Source: Streptomyces gossypii
GTDB taxonomy: Bacteria > Actinomycetota > Actinomycetes > Streptomycetales > Streptomycetaceae
Assembly (NCBI RefSeq): GCF_025165795.1
Contig: NZ_JAJAGO010000019.1
Location: 1-64,000, forward strand
Direction: 5' to 3'
Length of the DNA stretch: 64,000 nt
Shown: positions 17,903 through 26,784 of the stretch, piece after piece
Numbering within the stretch: position 1 is the stretch's first letter
Layout: the number at the start of each line of letters is the position of its first letter
Program-made: the position numbers and the translations under genes
Notes under the pieces: generated by a model
Seen by the model: only the letters and a program-made list of their open reading frames with translations
What the model was told of the DNA's origin: nothing
Database searches by the model: none

Positions 17903-18290
17903 GCGTGCCGCATCCGTCCGGCGGAATCAACCAGCGCACTCCCCCCGTCGTGCGCCCCGGGTACGGCGCGACGATCCAGGTGCCGCGCCCTGCACCGCGC
18001 ACGCCGGTACCCAGCCGGCGGGTGACCGTCCCTCGCGGGACGAAGAAGCCCGTCCGGAAGCCACCGAAGTCCGCGAGGACTGGGCTCGGCCGCGGCACAC
18101 AGCTCATGAGCACGTCAAGTGTTCGGCAACCGAGTCCGCCGTTGACGATCAAAACGTCCCACCGCAGCCCCGCGGGCAGCAGCGTGACGCCGAGCGGACT
18201 GCGTTCCCACTCCCCTTGGCAGGCGACTGGATCCGGTGCCACCGATGCCAACCACTCGATCGCGTCGGCGTCCTCCGCAGTGCCGTTCAT
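17823..18290 (-). CDS. Conserved Streptomyces hypothetical protein
   Basis: A 155-residue soluble protein without recognised catalytic motif. It contains conserved-looking stretches (GLGCRTLDVLMSCVPRPSPVLADFGG, GTGVRGAGRGTWIVAPYPG and a GTLTDPAVLELAMHEAAAR C-terminal helix) that I recall from other streptomycete genomes. They resemble the N-terminal part of bifunctional primase/polymerase-like hypothetical proteins, but the polymerase acidic residues are not evident, so I do not assign that function. Codon use (GC third position) supports a real gene. It runs convergently into the PAP2 gene with an 80-bp coding overlap. Confidence 0.6.
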   Translation of the reverse strand: MNGTAEDADAIEWLASVAPDPVACQGEWERSPLGVTLLPAGLRWDVLIVNGGLGCRTLDVLMSCVPRPSPVLADFGGFRTGFFVPRGTVTRRLGTGVRGAGRGTWIVAPYPGRTTGGVRWLIPPDGCGTLTDPAVLELAMHEAAARMAGKEGNGR

Positions 18291-18415
18291 GAGTGCGCCT
18301 CTGTGTGGTGGTGCTCTGCCACCACAGAGAGCGGTGCCGGGACATATCCTTACGCCGTTTCACCGCATCGATTTCGTGTCGTGCGCCGCGGCGCCGTACG
18401 AGTGGCCGTCCCGCC

Positions 18416-19216
18416 CTACGGCGCGACCGGCATGGCCATCGCCTCCAGCGGCCGGTCGGTCGGCACCGCGGGAACCGCACGGGCGTCGACCGTGTCCGCA
18501 TGGCCGGAGTCGCCGTCGTCCGAATCCGCGTCGGTGTAGACCGTGAGTGCGATCACCACCACGACTACCGCGAGCACGGATATCACGACGCCGATGATCC
18601 CCATGACGAAGCCGGCTGTGGCCTGGCTGTGTCCGCCCAGTTCGCCGCGCGCGACCTTACGGCGAGCCGCGATCCCCAGGCCCAGCGCGATGGGCGAGGT
18701 GACCAGGGCGAGAACGATCCCGTAGCAGCTGGCGATCAGCACCATGCTGACGATGCCGAGAACCATCGCGGCGACAGACTGGCCGTTCGGCAGCGGAGGG
18801 CCCCAGCCCATTCCGGGGTGGCCATATCCGAGGTGTCCAGGTTGTGCGGGATACCCGGCATAGCCCGGGTATCCCTGGTATCCAGGATGCTGTGGCCCCG
18901 CGGAGGAGTAGCCGTACGGGCCGCCGGGCTGAGTGGCCCCGTACGGCCCCGCGTACGGGGTGGACTGCTGTGCGTGTGGATGGCTCGTCGACGGGGCGGG
19001 CGGAGGCGGCCCGACGCCGGGCGTCGGCGTCCGCGCCCACGGTGTCCTCGCCCCGGACGGGGGCCCGCCCACGACGGGCCCACCGGGCATTGCCGTCATC
19101 GTCGGCTGCTCCGCCACGGAGTTCCGCTTACGCAGCCGGTTGTCCTCCTCCGGCGGCGCCCAAGGGTCCTCCTTCTCACGGCCCGAGTGTCCCGATTGGC
19201 CTGCGTCTTCCGCCAT
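18416..19216 (-). CDS. DUF4190 domain membrane protein
   Basis: A 266-residue protein. The N-terminal 155 residues are disordered and rich in Pro, Gly and Tyr (repeated PGYQGYPGYAGYPAQPG-like runs). A C-terminal DUF4190-type module has two hydrophobic segments (AAMVLGIVSMVLIASCYGIVL and GFVMGIIGVVISVLAVVVVV) separated by a basic linker with IAARRKVARGELGGHSQA. A short acidic tail follows. The ATG at 19216 is preceded by AAGGAGGGGGAC, an excellent ribosome binding site, so I prefer it over the longer open frame to 19258. Function unknown; such proteins are common and often interact through the Tyr/Pro-rich tail. Confidence 0.8.
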   Translation of the reverse strand: MAEDAGQSGHSGREKEDPWAPPEEDNRLRKRNSVAEQPTMTAMPGGPVVGGPPSGARTPWARTPTPGVGPPPPAPSTSHPHAQQSTPYAGPYGATQPGGPYGYSSAGPQHPGYQGYPGYAGYPAQPGHLGYGHPGMGWGPPLPNGQSVAAMVLGIVSMVLIASCYGIVLALVTSPIALGLGIAARRKVARGELGGHSQATAGFVMGIIGVVISVLAVVVVVIALTVYTDADSDDGDSGHADTVDARAVPAVPTDRPLEAMAMPVAP

Positions 19217-19309
19217 GTCCCCCTCCTTGTATCCGTCCAGCATGCCGGGCGTCCGCAACGAAGACCACCCCGATTACGATGATCGCAACCTGCTGCACCG
19301 GAGGCTCCG

Positions 19310-20341
19310 TTGTCCGATCTGACCAGCTTTATCGCCGGACTGCCCAAGGCAGAGCTCCATGTGCATCACGTGGGCTCCGCCTCTCCGCGGATTGTCGCCG
19401 CCCTCGCCGCGCGACACCCGGACTCACCCGTCCCGAAGGATCCGGCGGCGCTCGCGGAGTTCTACACCTTCCGAGACTTCGCTCACTTCATCGAGGTGTA
19501 CCTCTCAGTCGTCGACCTGATCAGGGACGCGGAGGACGTACGGCTGCTGACCTACGAGGTGGCCCGTGACATGGCCCGCCAGAACATTCGCTACGCGGAG
19601 CTGACCGTCACCCCTTTCAGCTCCACCCGTCGCGGCATCCCCGACGCCGCCTTCGTCGAGGCGATCGAGGACGCGCGCCGGGGCGCGGAGAAGGAACTGG
19701 GGGTAGTGCTGCGCTGGTCGTTCGACATCCCCGGAGAAGCTGGCCTCCAGGCAGCGGAGGAGACGGCTCGGATCGCGACCGATACCCGGTTGGGCGCCGA
19801 CGGCCTGGTCTCCTTCGGTCTGGGCGGCCCTGAGATCGGGGTACCCCGCGGGCAGTTCAAGCCCTACTTCGACCGGGCGATCGCCGCCGGTCTGCGCAGC
19901 GTTCCGCACGCGGGCGAGACGACGGGCCCGCAGACGGTGTGGGACGCGCTCACCTCGTTGCGCGCCGAACGCATCGGACACGGTACGAGCGCCCCGCAGG
20001 ATCCGAAGCTGCTGGAGCACCTGGCGGAACATGGCATTCCGCTGGAAGTCTGCCCGACCTCCAATATCGCCACCCGCGCGGTCGAGGTACTGGACGAGCA
20101 TCCGCTGCGGGAGATGGTGGAGGCGGGCGTGCTGGTCACCATCAACAGCGACGATCCGCCGATGTTCGGCACGGACCTGAACGCCGAATACGGCATAGCC
20201 GCCCGCCTGCTGGGCCTCGGTCCTCCGGGGCTGGCCGCATTGGCGAAGAACGCCGTCCAGGTCTCTTTTCTCGACGCTTCCGGCAAGACCCGGATCTGCG
20301 ACGAGATCGACGCGCATCTGTCGGCATGGCAGCAGTCGTAA
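19310..20341 (+). CDS. Adenosine deaminase-family enzyme, probable aminodeoxyfutalosine deaminase
   Basis: A 343-residue amidohydrolase of the adenosine deaminase family. Zinc ligands are HVH at residues 17-19, the His of PHAGET, and the Asp of NSDDPPMF; the catalytic His-Glu region is AGETTGP and RIGHGTS. The TTG start at 19310 has GGAGG 7 bp upstream. From memory the syntenic S. coelicolor gene (SCO5662) is the 6-amino-6-deoxyfutalosine deaminase of the futalosine menaquinone route, so I favour that role over purine salvage; sequence alone cannot separate the two. The glycerophosphodiesterase gene overlaps its 3' end by 16 bp. Confidence 0.8.
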   Translation: MSDLTSFIAGLPKAELHVHHVGSASPRIVAALAARHPDSPVPKDPAALAEFYTFRDFAHFIEVYLSVVDLIRDAEDVRLLTYEVARDMARQNIRYAELTVTPFSSTRRGIPDAAFVEAIEDARRGAEKELGVVLRWSFDIPGEAGLQAAEETARIATDTRLGADGLVSFGLGGPEIGVPRGQFKPYFDRAIAAGLRSVPHAGETTGPQTVWDALTSLRAERIGHGTSAPQDPKLLEHLAEHGIPLEVCPTSNIATRAVEVLDEHPLREMVEAGVLVTINSDDPPMFGTDLNAEYGIAARLLGLGPPGLAALAKNAVQVSFLDASGKTRICDEIDAHLSAWQQS

Positions 20342-21042
20342 CCGCGGTGGCGCACCGGGGTGCACCGTACGTCGCCCGGGAGAACACCCTCGCGTCGTTC
20401 CGCTCCGCCATCGCGGCGGGCGCGGACGCGGTGGAACTGGATGTGCGGATCAGCCGCGACGGCGTTCCCGTCATTGTGCACGACCGCACGCTCGCCCGGC
20501 TGTGGGGTCTTGACACACCCGTCTCGGACCTCACGGCGACCCAACTCGAGGAAGTCACCTCCGGCGGGGTGCCGACGCTCGCCGACGCCCTTGCCACCAC
20601 GCGGCAGGTCCGCACCCTCATCGACCTGCCCGACCACGCAGCGGTCCCCGCGGTGGTACACGGGGCGCGGGAATGCGGAGCGGAGGACCGCGTCTACTAC
20701 TGCGGTGGCCCCGTGGCGATGCGCTCCGTGCGGGCGGCCGACCGGCACGCGGAGATCGCCCTCACCTGGAACCGGAGCGCCCCAATAAGACCCTCGCTGC
20801 TCGCGGACGTACAGCCACGGTGGCTGAACTACAGCTTCGGCGTGCTCAGCCCGCAACGAGTACGCGCCACCCTGGCCGACGGTTACCGTGTCTCGGCCTG
20901 GACTCCAGACACCCGACGGACCATGCGGCGGTTGGTCGCCATGGGAGTCGAGTCACTGACCACCAACCGCATCGACACTCTGTGCCGCCTCCTCGGTCGC
21001 CCCGTTCCGCCGTGCGGCCCCTTGCGTCCAGCACGCCGTTGA
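20326..21042 (+). CDS. Glycerophosphodiester phosphodiesterase family protein
   Basis: A 238-residue TIM-barrel phosphodiesterase. It opens with AHRGAPYVARENTLASF (catalytic His and Arg) and ELDVRISRDGVPVIVHD (metal Glu/Asp and second catalytic His), the signature of GDPD enzymes that hydrolyse glycerophosphodiesters to glycerol-3-phosphate and an alcohol. The ATG at 20326 lies inside the end of the deaminase gene (16-bp overlap), which suggests a shared transcript. No signal peptide, so cytosolic. Confidence 0.88.
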   Translation: MAAVVTAVAHRGAPYVARENTLASFRSAIAAGADAVELDVRISRDGVPVIVHDRTLARLWGLDTPVSDLTATQLEEVTSGGVPTLADALATTRQVRTLIDLPDHAAVPAVVHGARECGAEDRVYYCGGPVAMRSVRAADRHAEIALTWNRSAPIRPSLLADVQPRWLNYSFGVLSPQRVRATLADGYRVSAWTPDTRRTMRRLVAMGVESLTTNRIDTLCRLLGRPVPPCGPLRPARR

Positions 21043-21064
21043 CGGGCTGGTCCGGCCGTCCGGC

Positions 21065-21424
21065 TCAGGACTGGTACGGGTTCTGACCCTGCTGGCCGCC
21101 CTGCTGGGGCTGTCCGGCGAACGGGTTACCAGTGCCCTGCGCCGGGGCCTGCTGCTGGGGCGCGCCGTAGCCCTGCGGCTGGGGCTGGGCCCCCTGGGCG
21201 AGCAGGTGCTCGACGTTGTCCTTGGGGACTTCACTCTCGGCCCCGCAGAAGGTGCACTGCATGGAGTGCTTAGCCGGTGCTATCGGGAAGAGCGGGATGA
21301 AGAAGAGCGAGAACTTGGTGACCCGCTTGCGCAACGCATGTGCGGACGGGTTGCCGCAGAAGCCGCAGAGCAGGTTGAGCATAGCCAGCTGAAATGTCTT
21401 GGACGAGGTACCGAAAATAATCAC
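21065..21424 (-). CDS. Zinc-ribbon protein with Gln/Pro-rich tail
   Basis: A 119-residue protein. Two CxxC pairs (Cys20/Cys23 and Cys57/Cys60) form a split zinc ribbon around a short hydrophobic loop (KFSLFFIPLFPIAPAKHS). A Gln/Gly/Pro-rich low-complexity tail ends PYQS. The GTG start at 21424 follows GGAAAGGGAACCGCC, a usable ribosome binding site. Such zinc_ribbon_15-like proteins are widespread in streptomycetes without known function; a nucleic-acid or protein-binding adaptor role is only a guess. Confidence 0.75.
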   Translation of the reverse strand: MIIFGTSSKTFQLAMLNLLCGFCGNPSAHALRKRVTKFSLFFIPLFPIAPAKHSMQCTFCGAESEVPKDNVEHLLAQGAQPQPQGYGAPQQQAPAQGTGNPFAGQPQQGGQQGQNPYQS

Positions 21425-21690
21425 GGCGGTTCCCTTTCCGGGCGTGTGCGGAACAAGTGTGCGGAAGCACGTGTGCGGAAGCACGCCGTTGCCGTCTCTG
21501 CCCCGTCGTCCGTGCCCACGGCAGGCACGGGACAGGAGATGGACGCAGGCGCGCGGACACGCCGCTTTCACCGCAAGCCTAGCCAACCACTCACCCCTCG
21601 CCACACGTCAGGGATCCGACGTCACAACTCCGCTGCAAGCCCCGGGCGGTGTGTCCGCCCGGGGCCGAACGGGCCGATGGCCGACGCGTT

Positions 21691-23139
21691 CTACAGTGCC
21701 GTCATGACGTGCTTGACCCGCGTGTAGTCCTCAAAGCCGTAGGCGGAGAGGTCCTTGCCGTAGCCGGACTTCTTGAAACCGCCGTGCGGCATCTCGGCGA
21801 CAAGCGGGATGTGCGTGTTGATCCAGACGCAGCCGAACTCCAGCACCTTGGACATCCGCATCGCGCGCGCGTGGTCCGTCGTCCAGACCGATGAGGCGAG
21901 TGCGTACTCCACGTCGTTGGACCAGGTGACCGCCTCCTCCTCGGTGGCGAACGACTGAATGGTGATCACTGGCCCGAAGACCTCGTTCTGCACGATCTCG
22001 TCGTCCTGCCGCAGACCGGAGACGACGGTCGGCGCGAAGAAGTAGCCCTTGTCCCCCACCCGCTCGCCGCCCGCCTCGACCTTAGCGTGGGCGGGGAGCC
22101 GGTCGATGAAACCGCTTACCTTGCCAAGATGGACGGCGTTGTTCAGCGGGCCGTAGAAACAGTCCTCGTCGTTCGGATCGCCGGTCTTGACCTCGGCTGC
22201 GGCTTTCGCCAGCGCCGTGACGAACTCGTCGTGCACGGACTCGTGCACGAGGACGCGGGTTGCCGCTGTGCAGTCCTGGCCCGCGTTGAAGAAGCCGCCG
22301 TCACGGATGCCCTCGACCGCCGACGGGATGTCCGCGTCGCCGAAGACGACGCAGGGTGCCTTGCCGCCCAGCTCCAGGTGGACCCGCTTCACATCCTTGG
22401 CCGCGCTGCCCGCGACCTCCATTCCCGCCCGGACGGAGCCGGTGATGGAGGCCATGGCCGGTACTGGGTGCTCGACCATGAGCCGACCGGTGTCGCGGTC
22501 TCCGCAGACGATGTTGAAGATGCCCTGGGGCAGGTCCAGCCCTGCGAGTACGCCACCGATGATCTCCGCCATCAGAACCGTCGAGGCCGGGGTGGTGTCG
22601 GAGGGCTTCAGGACGACCGTGTTGCCGGCGGCGAGCGCCGGGGCGTACTTCCACACGGCCATCATCATCGGGTAGTTCCAGGGGGCGACCTGGGCGCAGA
22701 CACCAATCGGTTCGCGCCGTACGAACGAGGTCAGCCCGTCCATGTACTCGCCCGCCGACTTCCCCTCAAGCATCCGGGCCGCCCCCGCGAAGAAGCGGAT
22801 CTGGTCCAGCATCATCGGCAGTTCTTCCTGCCGGGTCAGTTCCAGCGGCTTGCCGGTGTTCTCGCACTCGGCGGCCAGCAGCTCGTCCTGCCGCTGCTCG
22901 AAGGCATCGGCGATCTTGAGAATGACGCGCTGGCGGGTAGCCGGGGTGGCGTCACGCCACGCCGGGAAGGCAGCCTGGGCGGCGGCCATCGCGGCGTCGA
23001 CGTCGGCGGCTGCCGACAGCGGGGCGGTGGCGTACGGCTCGCCGGACGCCGGGTCGATCACCTCGGTCGTACGCCCGTCCGCAGCGTCCCGGAACTCCCC
23101 GTCGATGTAGTTGCGCAGTCGACGCAGCTCGGCGGTCAC
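21691..23139 (-). CDS. Gamma-aminobutyraldehyde (betaine-type) dehydrogenase
   Basis: A 482-residue aldehyde dehydrogenase. The motifs are complete: APWNYPMMMAVWKYAPALAAGN (cofactor pocket), FTGS replaced by ASITGSVRAG, the general-base LELGGKAP, catalytic Cys in NAGQDCTAATR, and EVFGPVITIQ. Its closest family from memory is the PuuC/YdcW-like gamma-aminobutyraldehyde dehydrogenases, which oxidise the putrescine-derived aldehyde to GABA, the substrate of the nearby gabT. The following 260 bp separate it from the divergent ABC exporter genes. Confidence 0.85.
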   Translation of the reverse strand: MTAELRRLRNYIDGEFRDAADGRTTEVIDPASGEPYATAPLSAAADVDAAMAAAQAAFPAWRDATPATRQRVILKIADAFEQRQDELLAAECENTGKPLELTRQEELPMMLDQIRFFAGAARMLEGKSAGEYMDGLTSFVRREPIGVCAQVAPWNYPMMMAVWKYAPALAAGNTVVLKPSDTTPASTVLMAEIIGGVLAGLDLPQGIFNIVCGDRDTGRLMVEHPVPAMASITGSVRAGMEVAGSAAKDVKRVHLELGGKAPCVVFGDADIPSAVEGIRDGGFFNAGQDCTAATRVLVHESVHDEFVTALAKAAAEVKTGDPNDEDCFYGPLNNAVHLGKVSGFIDRLPAHAKVEAGGERVGDKGYFFAPTVVSGLRQDDEIVQNEVFGPVITIQSFATEEEAVTWSNDVEYALASSVWTTDHARAMRMSKVLEFGCVWINTHIPLVAEMPHGGFKKSGYGKDLSAYGFEDYTRVKHVMTAL

Positions 23140-23399
23140 TTCGCACCCTCCTGTCAGCTGTCCAGCAGTTGAGACACATCTGTCAGCGCCAGCCTAACCA
23201 CCCGTGCGGCCTTCCCGAAGGGCCCGGGAGGACGGACCGTGATGAGTCCATACGGACGGACCTGGGCCGCCCTCCCGCCGAGCCTCCGCCCGCTTCGGCA
23301 GCGGCTGTCCCTACGGTGCCAGTGACCGATGTCCCTGGCGGTCGTTCACCCAGCCAGGGGTAGGGACGAGCAGAGCAGAGGTGAGTGGAGGTGCCTTCC

Positions 23400-24182
23400 A
23401 TGGCTGCCCCGCCGGATGACGACGTGCTCTGGGCACGTGGACTGCACTACACGTACGACGGCTCTCCGGCCCTGCAAGGAGTCACCCTGGGCGTGCGGGA
23501 GAGGGAGATCGTCAGCATCGCCGGGTCCCGCGGCAGCGGGAAGACCACTCTGCTGGGCTGCCTCTCGGGGCGACTGCTCCCGGCCGGAGGCGAGGTCTGG
23601 TTCGACGGAGTGCCCGTGCACACGCTGGGGCTTGGGGCACGCGAGCGGCTGCGTCGTGACCGCTTCGGCTGGATCGGCAGCGAACCGGAGCTCGTCCCCG
23701 GACTCACGGCGTGGGAGAATGCCGCGCTGCCGCTGCTGCTGCGCGGCGCCGGGCACCGTGCCGCGCGCACCGCCGCCCACGAGTGGCTGGATCGGCTGGA
23801 CATCGGGGACTGCGCCGACAGGCGCCCCGCCCACCTGCTCCAGTCGCAGCGTCAGCGAGTGGCGATCTCCCGGGCATTGGCACACTCCCCTGCCGTGCTC
23901 TTCGCCGACGAGCCGACCGCTCCACTGCACCAGGCGGACCGGCTCCAGGCGCTGCGCACGCTGACCGCGGCGGCCCGGTCGCACGGCATCACCGTGGTGC
24001 TCACCTCCCACGACCCGACTGCCGCTTCAGCCGTTGTCGGCGGTCCGGCTGACCGGTTCGACGACTCCCCCGCGGCCACACTGGTGGACCGGACGATCAC
24101 GCTGATCGACGGCCGGCGGACGCCGCCCGTCGCCACCGCACCGGATCCGGAGGGCAGCGCCGCGTGCTCGCTCTCCGCCTAG
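23400..24182 (+). CDS. ABC transporter ATP-binding protein with degenerate signature motif
   Basis: A 260-residue ATPase of the MacB/LolD type that energises an FtsX-like permease. Walker A is GSRGSGKTT, Walker B AVLFADEPTAP, and the switch His is in LTSHDPT. The signature that should read LSGGQ is LLQSQRQRV, lacking both glycines, which is unusual. The ATG at 23400 has GGAGG nine bases upstream; a GTG at 23385 is also in frame. The permease gene starts inside its last 19 bp, so the two are coupled. Confidence 0.85.
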   Translation: MAAPPDDDVLWARGLHYTYDGSPALQGVTLGVREREIVSIAGSRGSGKTTLLGCLSGRLLPAGGEVWFDGVPVHTLGLGARERLRRDRFGWIGSEPELVPGLTAWENAALPLLLRGAGHRAARTAAHEWLDRLDIGDCADRRPAHLLQSQRQRVAISRALAHSPAVLFADEPTAPLHQADRLQALRTLTAAARSHGITVVLTSHDPTAASAVVGGPADRFDDSPAATLVDRTITLIDGRRTPPVATAPDPEGSAACSLSA

Positions 24183-25423
24183 CCCGCGGCGCACCTCCCC
24201 TGGTCCTCATCAGGAGGCTGCTGGTCATGGGCTCGGCGGCAGGCGTCGGCTTCCTCCTGTTGAGCACTCTCGGTTACGCCGCCTCGCACCCGCGCCACTC
24301 CGGAGACGCTCTGGTACGACTCCTGTGGTGTCTGGCGCCGCTCGCGGCGACCGTGCAGCTGGCAGCCAGCAGTACGCGGACCGATACGGGGAAGCGGTCC
24401 CTGTCCGCCCTGGACGCCGCGGGGGTGGGGCCCGGACGTCTGCCGATGCTGGCCGCGTTCACGACCGCCGTCCCGTGTGTGCTGGGCAGTGCGGCGGCGC
24501 TGCTGGCGTTCCTGCATCTCCGCGGCGGGCCCGACTCCGTACCGTTCGACGGTGCGGCCGCCGATGTGCTCTCCGCACACCGGCCCCTGCCCGTGGGGGC
24601 GGTGTTGCTGCTGCTCTGCATCGCACCGTTCGCCGCGGCCTCAGCCAGCGCGTTCACCCTACGGCCGCGTCCCGCCCGCCGGGTGCGGGGGGCGCGGCGC
24701 GGAGACGCCTCCGCGGGCTCCGCCGGCGACCGGGAACCGGCCGTCCCCGCGCCGCTCCGCTTCGCCTGCGACGACCGGCAGGTGCCGACGCCGTCCGGGC
24801 TGCCCTGGGGTGCGGCGCTCACCGCCATCGGGATCACGGTCGCCACGCTGAGCCGTGGATCATCAGAGGACTCGCAGCGTTCCGAGTTGCTGCCGCTGCC
24901 CGGAACGCTGGAGGGAAGCCCGCCAGGTGTCCTCGGCGGCTGGCTGTTGACGGCACTCGGGCTCGTGCTGGCCGGGCCCGGGCTCACACACCTGTGCGGG
25001 CAGCTCATCAGCGCCGGCCGACCCGGTGCCCTGCGTCTGCTGTCGGGGCGGGCCCTGCAGGAGGAGGCGGGCAGCGTCGGGCGTCCGCTCGGTGTGCTGT
25101 GCGCGATCGGCTCGGGCACACTCGCGGCGGTCGAGGCGTACGGCGCGGCGCCCGACGACGGCACGCGGGTGTTCGGACCACTGACCGCGATCGGCGCGGC
25201 TCTGATCCTGTGCTGCGCCACCGCGAGCGCGCTTACGGCGGTCGCCGAAGCCCGCGCCGCACGTGCTCCGGCGACCACCATCCTGCTCCGGCTGGGTGCG
25301 CCCCGGTCGCTGCTGCGCCGGGCCGCAGCACTGCGGGGCGCGGTGCTGGTGACCGTACTGGTGGCGTTGACCTGTCTGGTGGGTGAGGTGGCTGCGCTGC
25401 CGCTGAGCCGGTCCGCGGGCTGA
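24164..25423 (+). CDS. FtsX/MacB-like ABC transporter permease
   Basis: A 419-residue membrane protein with about eight hydrophobic segments, beginning with a positively charged N terminus (LALRLARG) and a first membrane helix. The GTG start at 24164 overlaps the end of the ATPase gene. Layout (membrane helix, soluble region, three-helix C-terminal bundle) fits FtsX-type permeases of drug or lipoprotein exporters, though it is divergent. The partner ATPase and close coupling support this; the transported substrate is unknown. Confidence 0.75.
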   Translation: MLALRLARGAPPLVLIRRLLVMGSAAGVGFLLLSTLGYAASHPRHSGDALVRLLWCLAPLAATVQLAASSTRTDTGKRSLSALDAAGVGPGRLPMLAAFTTAVPCVLGSAAALLAFLHLRGGPDSVPFDGAAADVLSAHRPLPVGAVLLLLCIAPFAAASASAFTLRPRPARRVRGARRGDASAGSAGDREPAVPAPLRFACDDRQVPTPSGLPWGAALTAIGITVATLSRGSSEDSQRSELLPLPGTLEGSPPGVLGGWLLTALGLVLAGPGLTHLCGQLISAGRPGALRLLSGRALQEEAGSVGRPLGVLCAIGSGTLAAVEAYGAAPDDGTRVFGPLTAIGAALILCCATASALTAVAEARAARAPATTILLRLGAPRSLLRRAAALRGAVLVTVLVALTCLVGEVAALPLSRSAG

Positions 25424-25499
25424 GCCGCCGAGGCTTCGCCGTCTGCTGCTCCTGGGGGGCTGCCCCGTTCGGCGCGGTACGGCACTCTACGCTGACCGC

Positions 25500-26618
25500 A
25501 TGCCGACCCCGTATACCCCTGAACAGGCCGCTCCCGACCGGGAGATAGAGACCCTTCACGAGTTCGACCGAGTCATCGCGGCCACGGGTTCTCTCAGTGG
25601 CCTCCGGATACAGTCCGTCGATCTCAGCTCGCGTACGAACGTGCTGGCGGAGGCCGATACCGAGGGCACCGTCTTCCTCGGGTGCCGGATGCCTGTGGAG
25701 GCGGCCGCCCGGGCACAGGCCGGCGGCGCCCTTGTCTTCCCGCCGGTGCCTCATCTGCCGTTCAACCCGTACCGGGCGGCACTGTACACACCGGAAGAGC
25801 TCTTCCACGGTCTGTCCGACGGCTATCCGCAGACGCCGGACGCCCGTTCGTACGCCTGGTTCCAGCACACCAGGTCGGACGGCGATGTCTTCTCCTCGAT
25901 GCTGCGTGCCGTCCACGACGACTCGGTTTCCGACGCCTTGGACGAGCTCCTCACCGGTGCCCGAGTAGTGGGCGTGATGGGCGGTCATGCCCTCCAGCGG
26001 GGCTCGGAGGCGTACTCAGGTGCGGCACGGCTCGGGCGTACACTCGCCCGAAGCGGTCTGACCGTCGCGACCGGCGGGGGGCCGGGCGCGATGGAAGCGG
26101 CGAACCTCGGCGCCTACGCCGCGCCCTTCGACGACGGCATGCTGTCCAAGGCCCTGGCCCTGCTCGCCGACGCCCCGTCTTTCGCCCCGTCGGTCGGTGA
26201 CTGGGCGCGGGCCGCGTTCGCGGTGACTGACGGGTGGCCCGACGGCGGGCACTCCGTGGGCATTCCGACCTGGTTCTACGGGCACGAGCCGCCCAACCCC
26301 TTCGCCCGGCACATCGCGAAGTACTTCGTGAACGCCGTCCGTGAGGACGGCCTGCTGGCCCGTTCCAACGCGGGCGTGGTCTTCCTGCCGGGGGCGTCGG
26401 GCACGGTGCAGGAAGTCTTCGACAACGCCACACCCAACTACTATGAGTCGCGCGGCGTACCGACCCCGATGGTGCTGGTGGGCAGGAGGCACTGGACTGA
26501 CGAGTTGCCTGCCTGGCCCCTGCTGCGGGCGCTGGCACGCGAGCGGCCGATGGCCTCCCGTATCGCGCTGGTGGACGAGGTGGACGAGGTGCCCGCAGCG
26601 CTCGCCCAACTCGCCTGA
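25500..26618 (+). CDS. LOG-family Rossmann-fold nucleotide-binding protein
   Basis: A 372-residue protein with a LOG/lysine-decarboxylase-like Rossmann fold. It has VGVMGGHALQRG, the nucleotide motif GGGPGAMEAAN near residue 192 and the PGASGTVQE catalytic-type motif near residue 297 (family consensus PGGxGTxxE; here one Gly is Ala-Ser). LOG proteins hydrolyse nucleoside 5'-monophosphates such as cytokinin ribotides or AMP. An N-terminal 140-residue extension precedes the fold. It stands alone between the exporter genes and the convergent thiamine operon. Confidence 0.8.
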   Translation: MPTPYTPEQAAPDREIETLHEFDRVIAATGSLSGLRIQSVDLSSRTNVLAEADTEGTVFLGCRMPVEAAARAQAGGALVFPPVPHLPFNPYRAALYTPEELFHGLSDGYPQTPDARSYAWFQHTRSDGDVFSSMLRAVHDDSVSDALDELLTGARVVGVMGGHALQRGSEAYSGAARLGRTLARSGLTVATGGGPGAMEAANLGAYAAPFDDGMLSKALALLADAPSFAPSVGDWARAAFAVTDGWPDGGHSVGIPTWFYGHEPPNPFARHIAKYFVNAVREDGLLARSNAGVVFLPGASGTVQEVFDNATPNYYESRGVPTPMVLVGRRHWTDELPAWPLLRALARERPMASRIALVDEVDEVPAALAQLA

Positions 26619-26784
26619 CGCCTCGCTCCGTTTGTGCCATGCCACGAGGACGCGTGGTGAACGGCGCACGTGAGGTCCGGGTACGGCACCAGGTCTGGCG
26701 CGATGCGGCCGAGGCTCTCGGCCGGCAGGACGGTGCTGCCCCGGACACTCGCCACCGTGCCGATGGGACACATCAGGCCTGCAG

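Noticed and set aside
23385..23402. GTG at 23385 as start of the ABC ATPase
   Set aside because: The GGAGG site lies between it and the ATG at 23400 and is well placed only for the latter.
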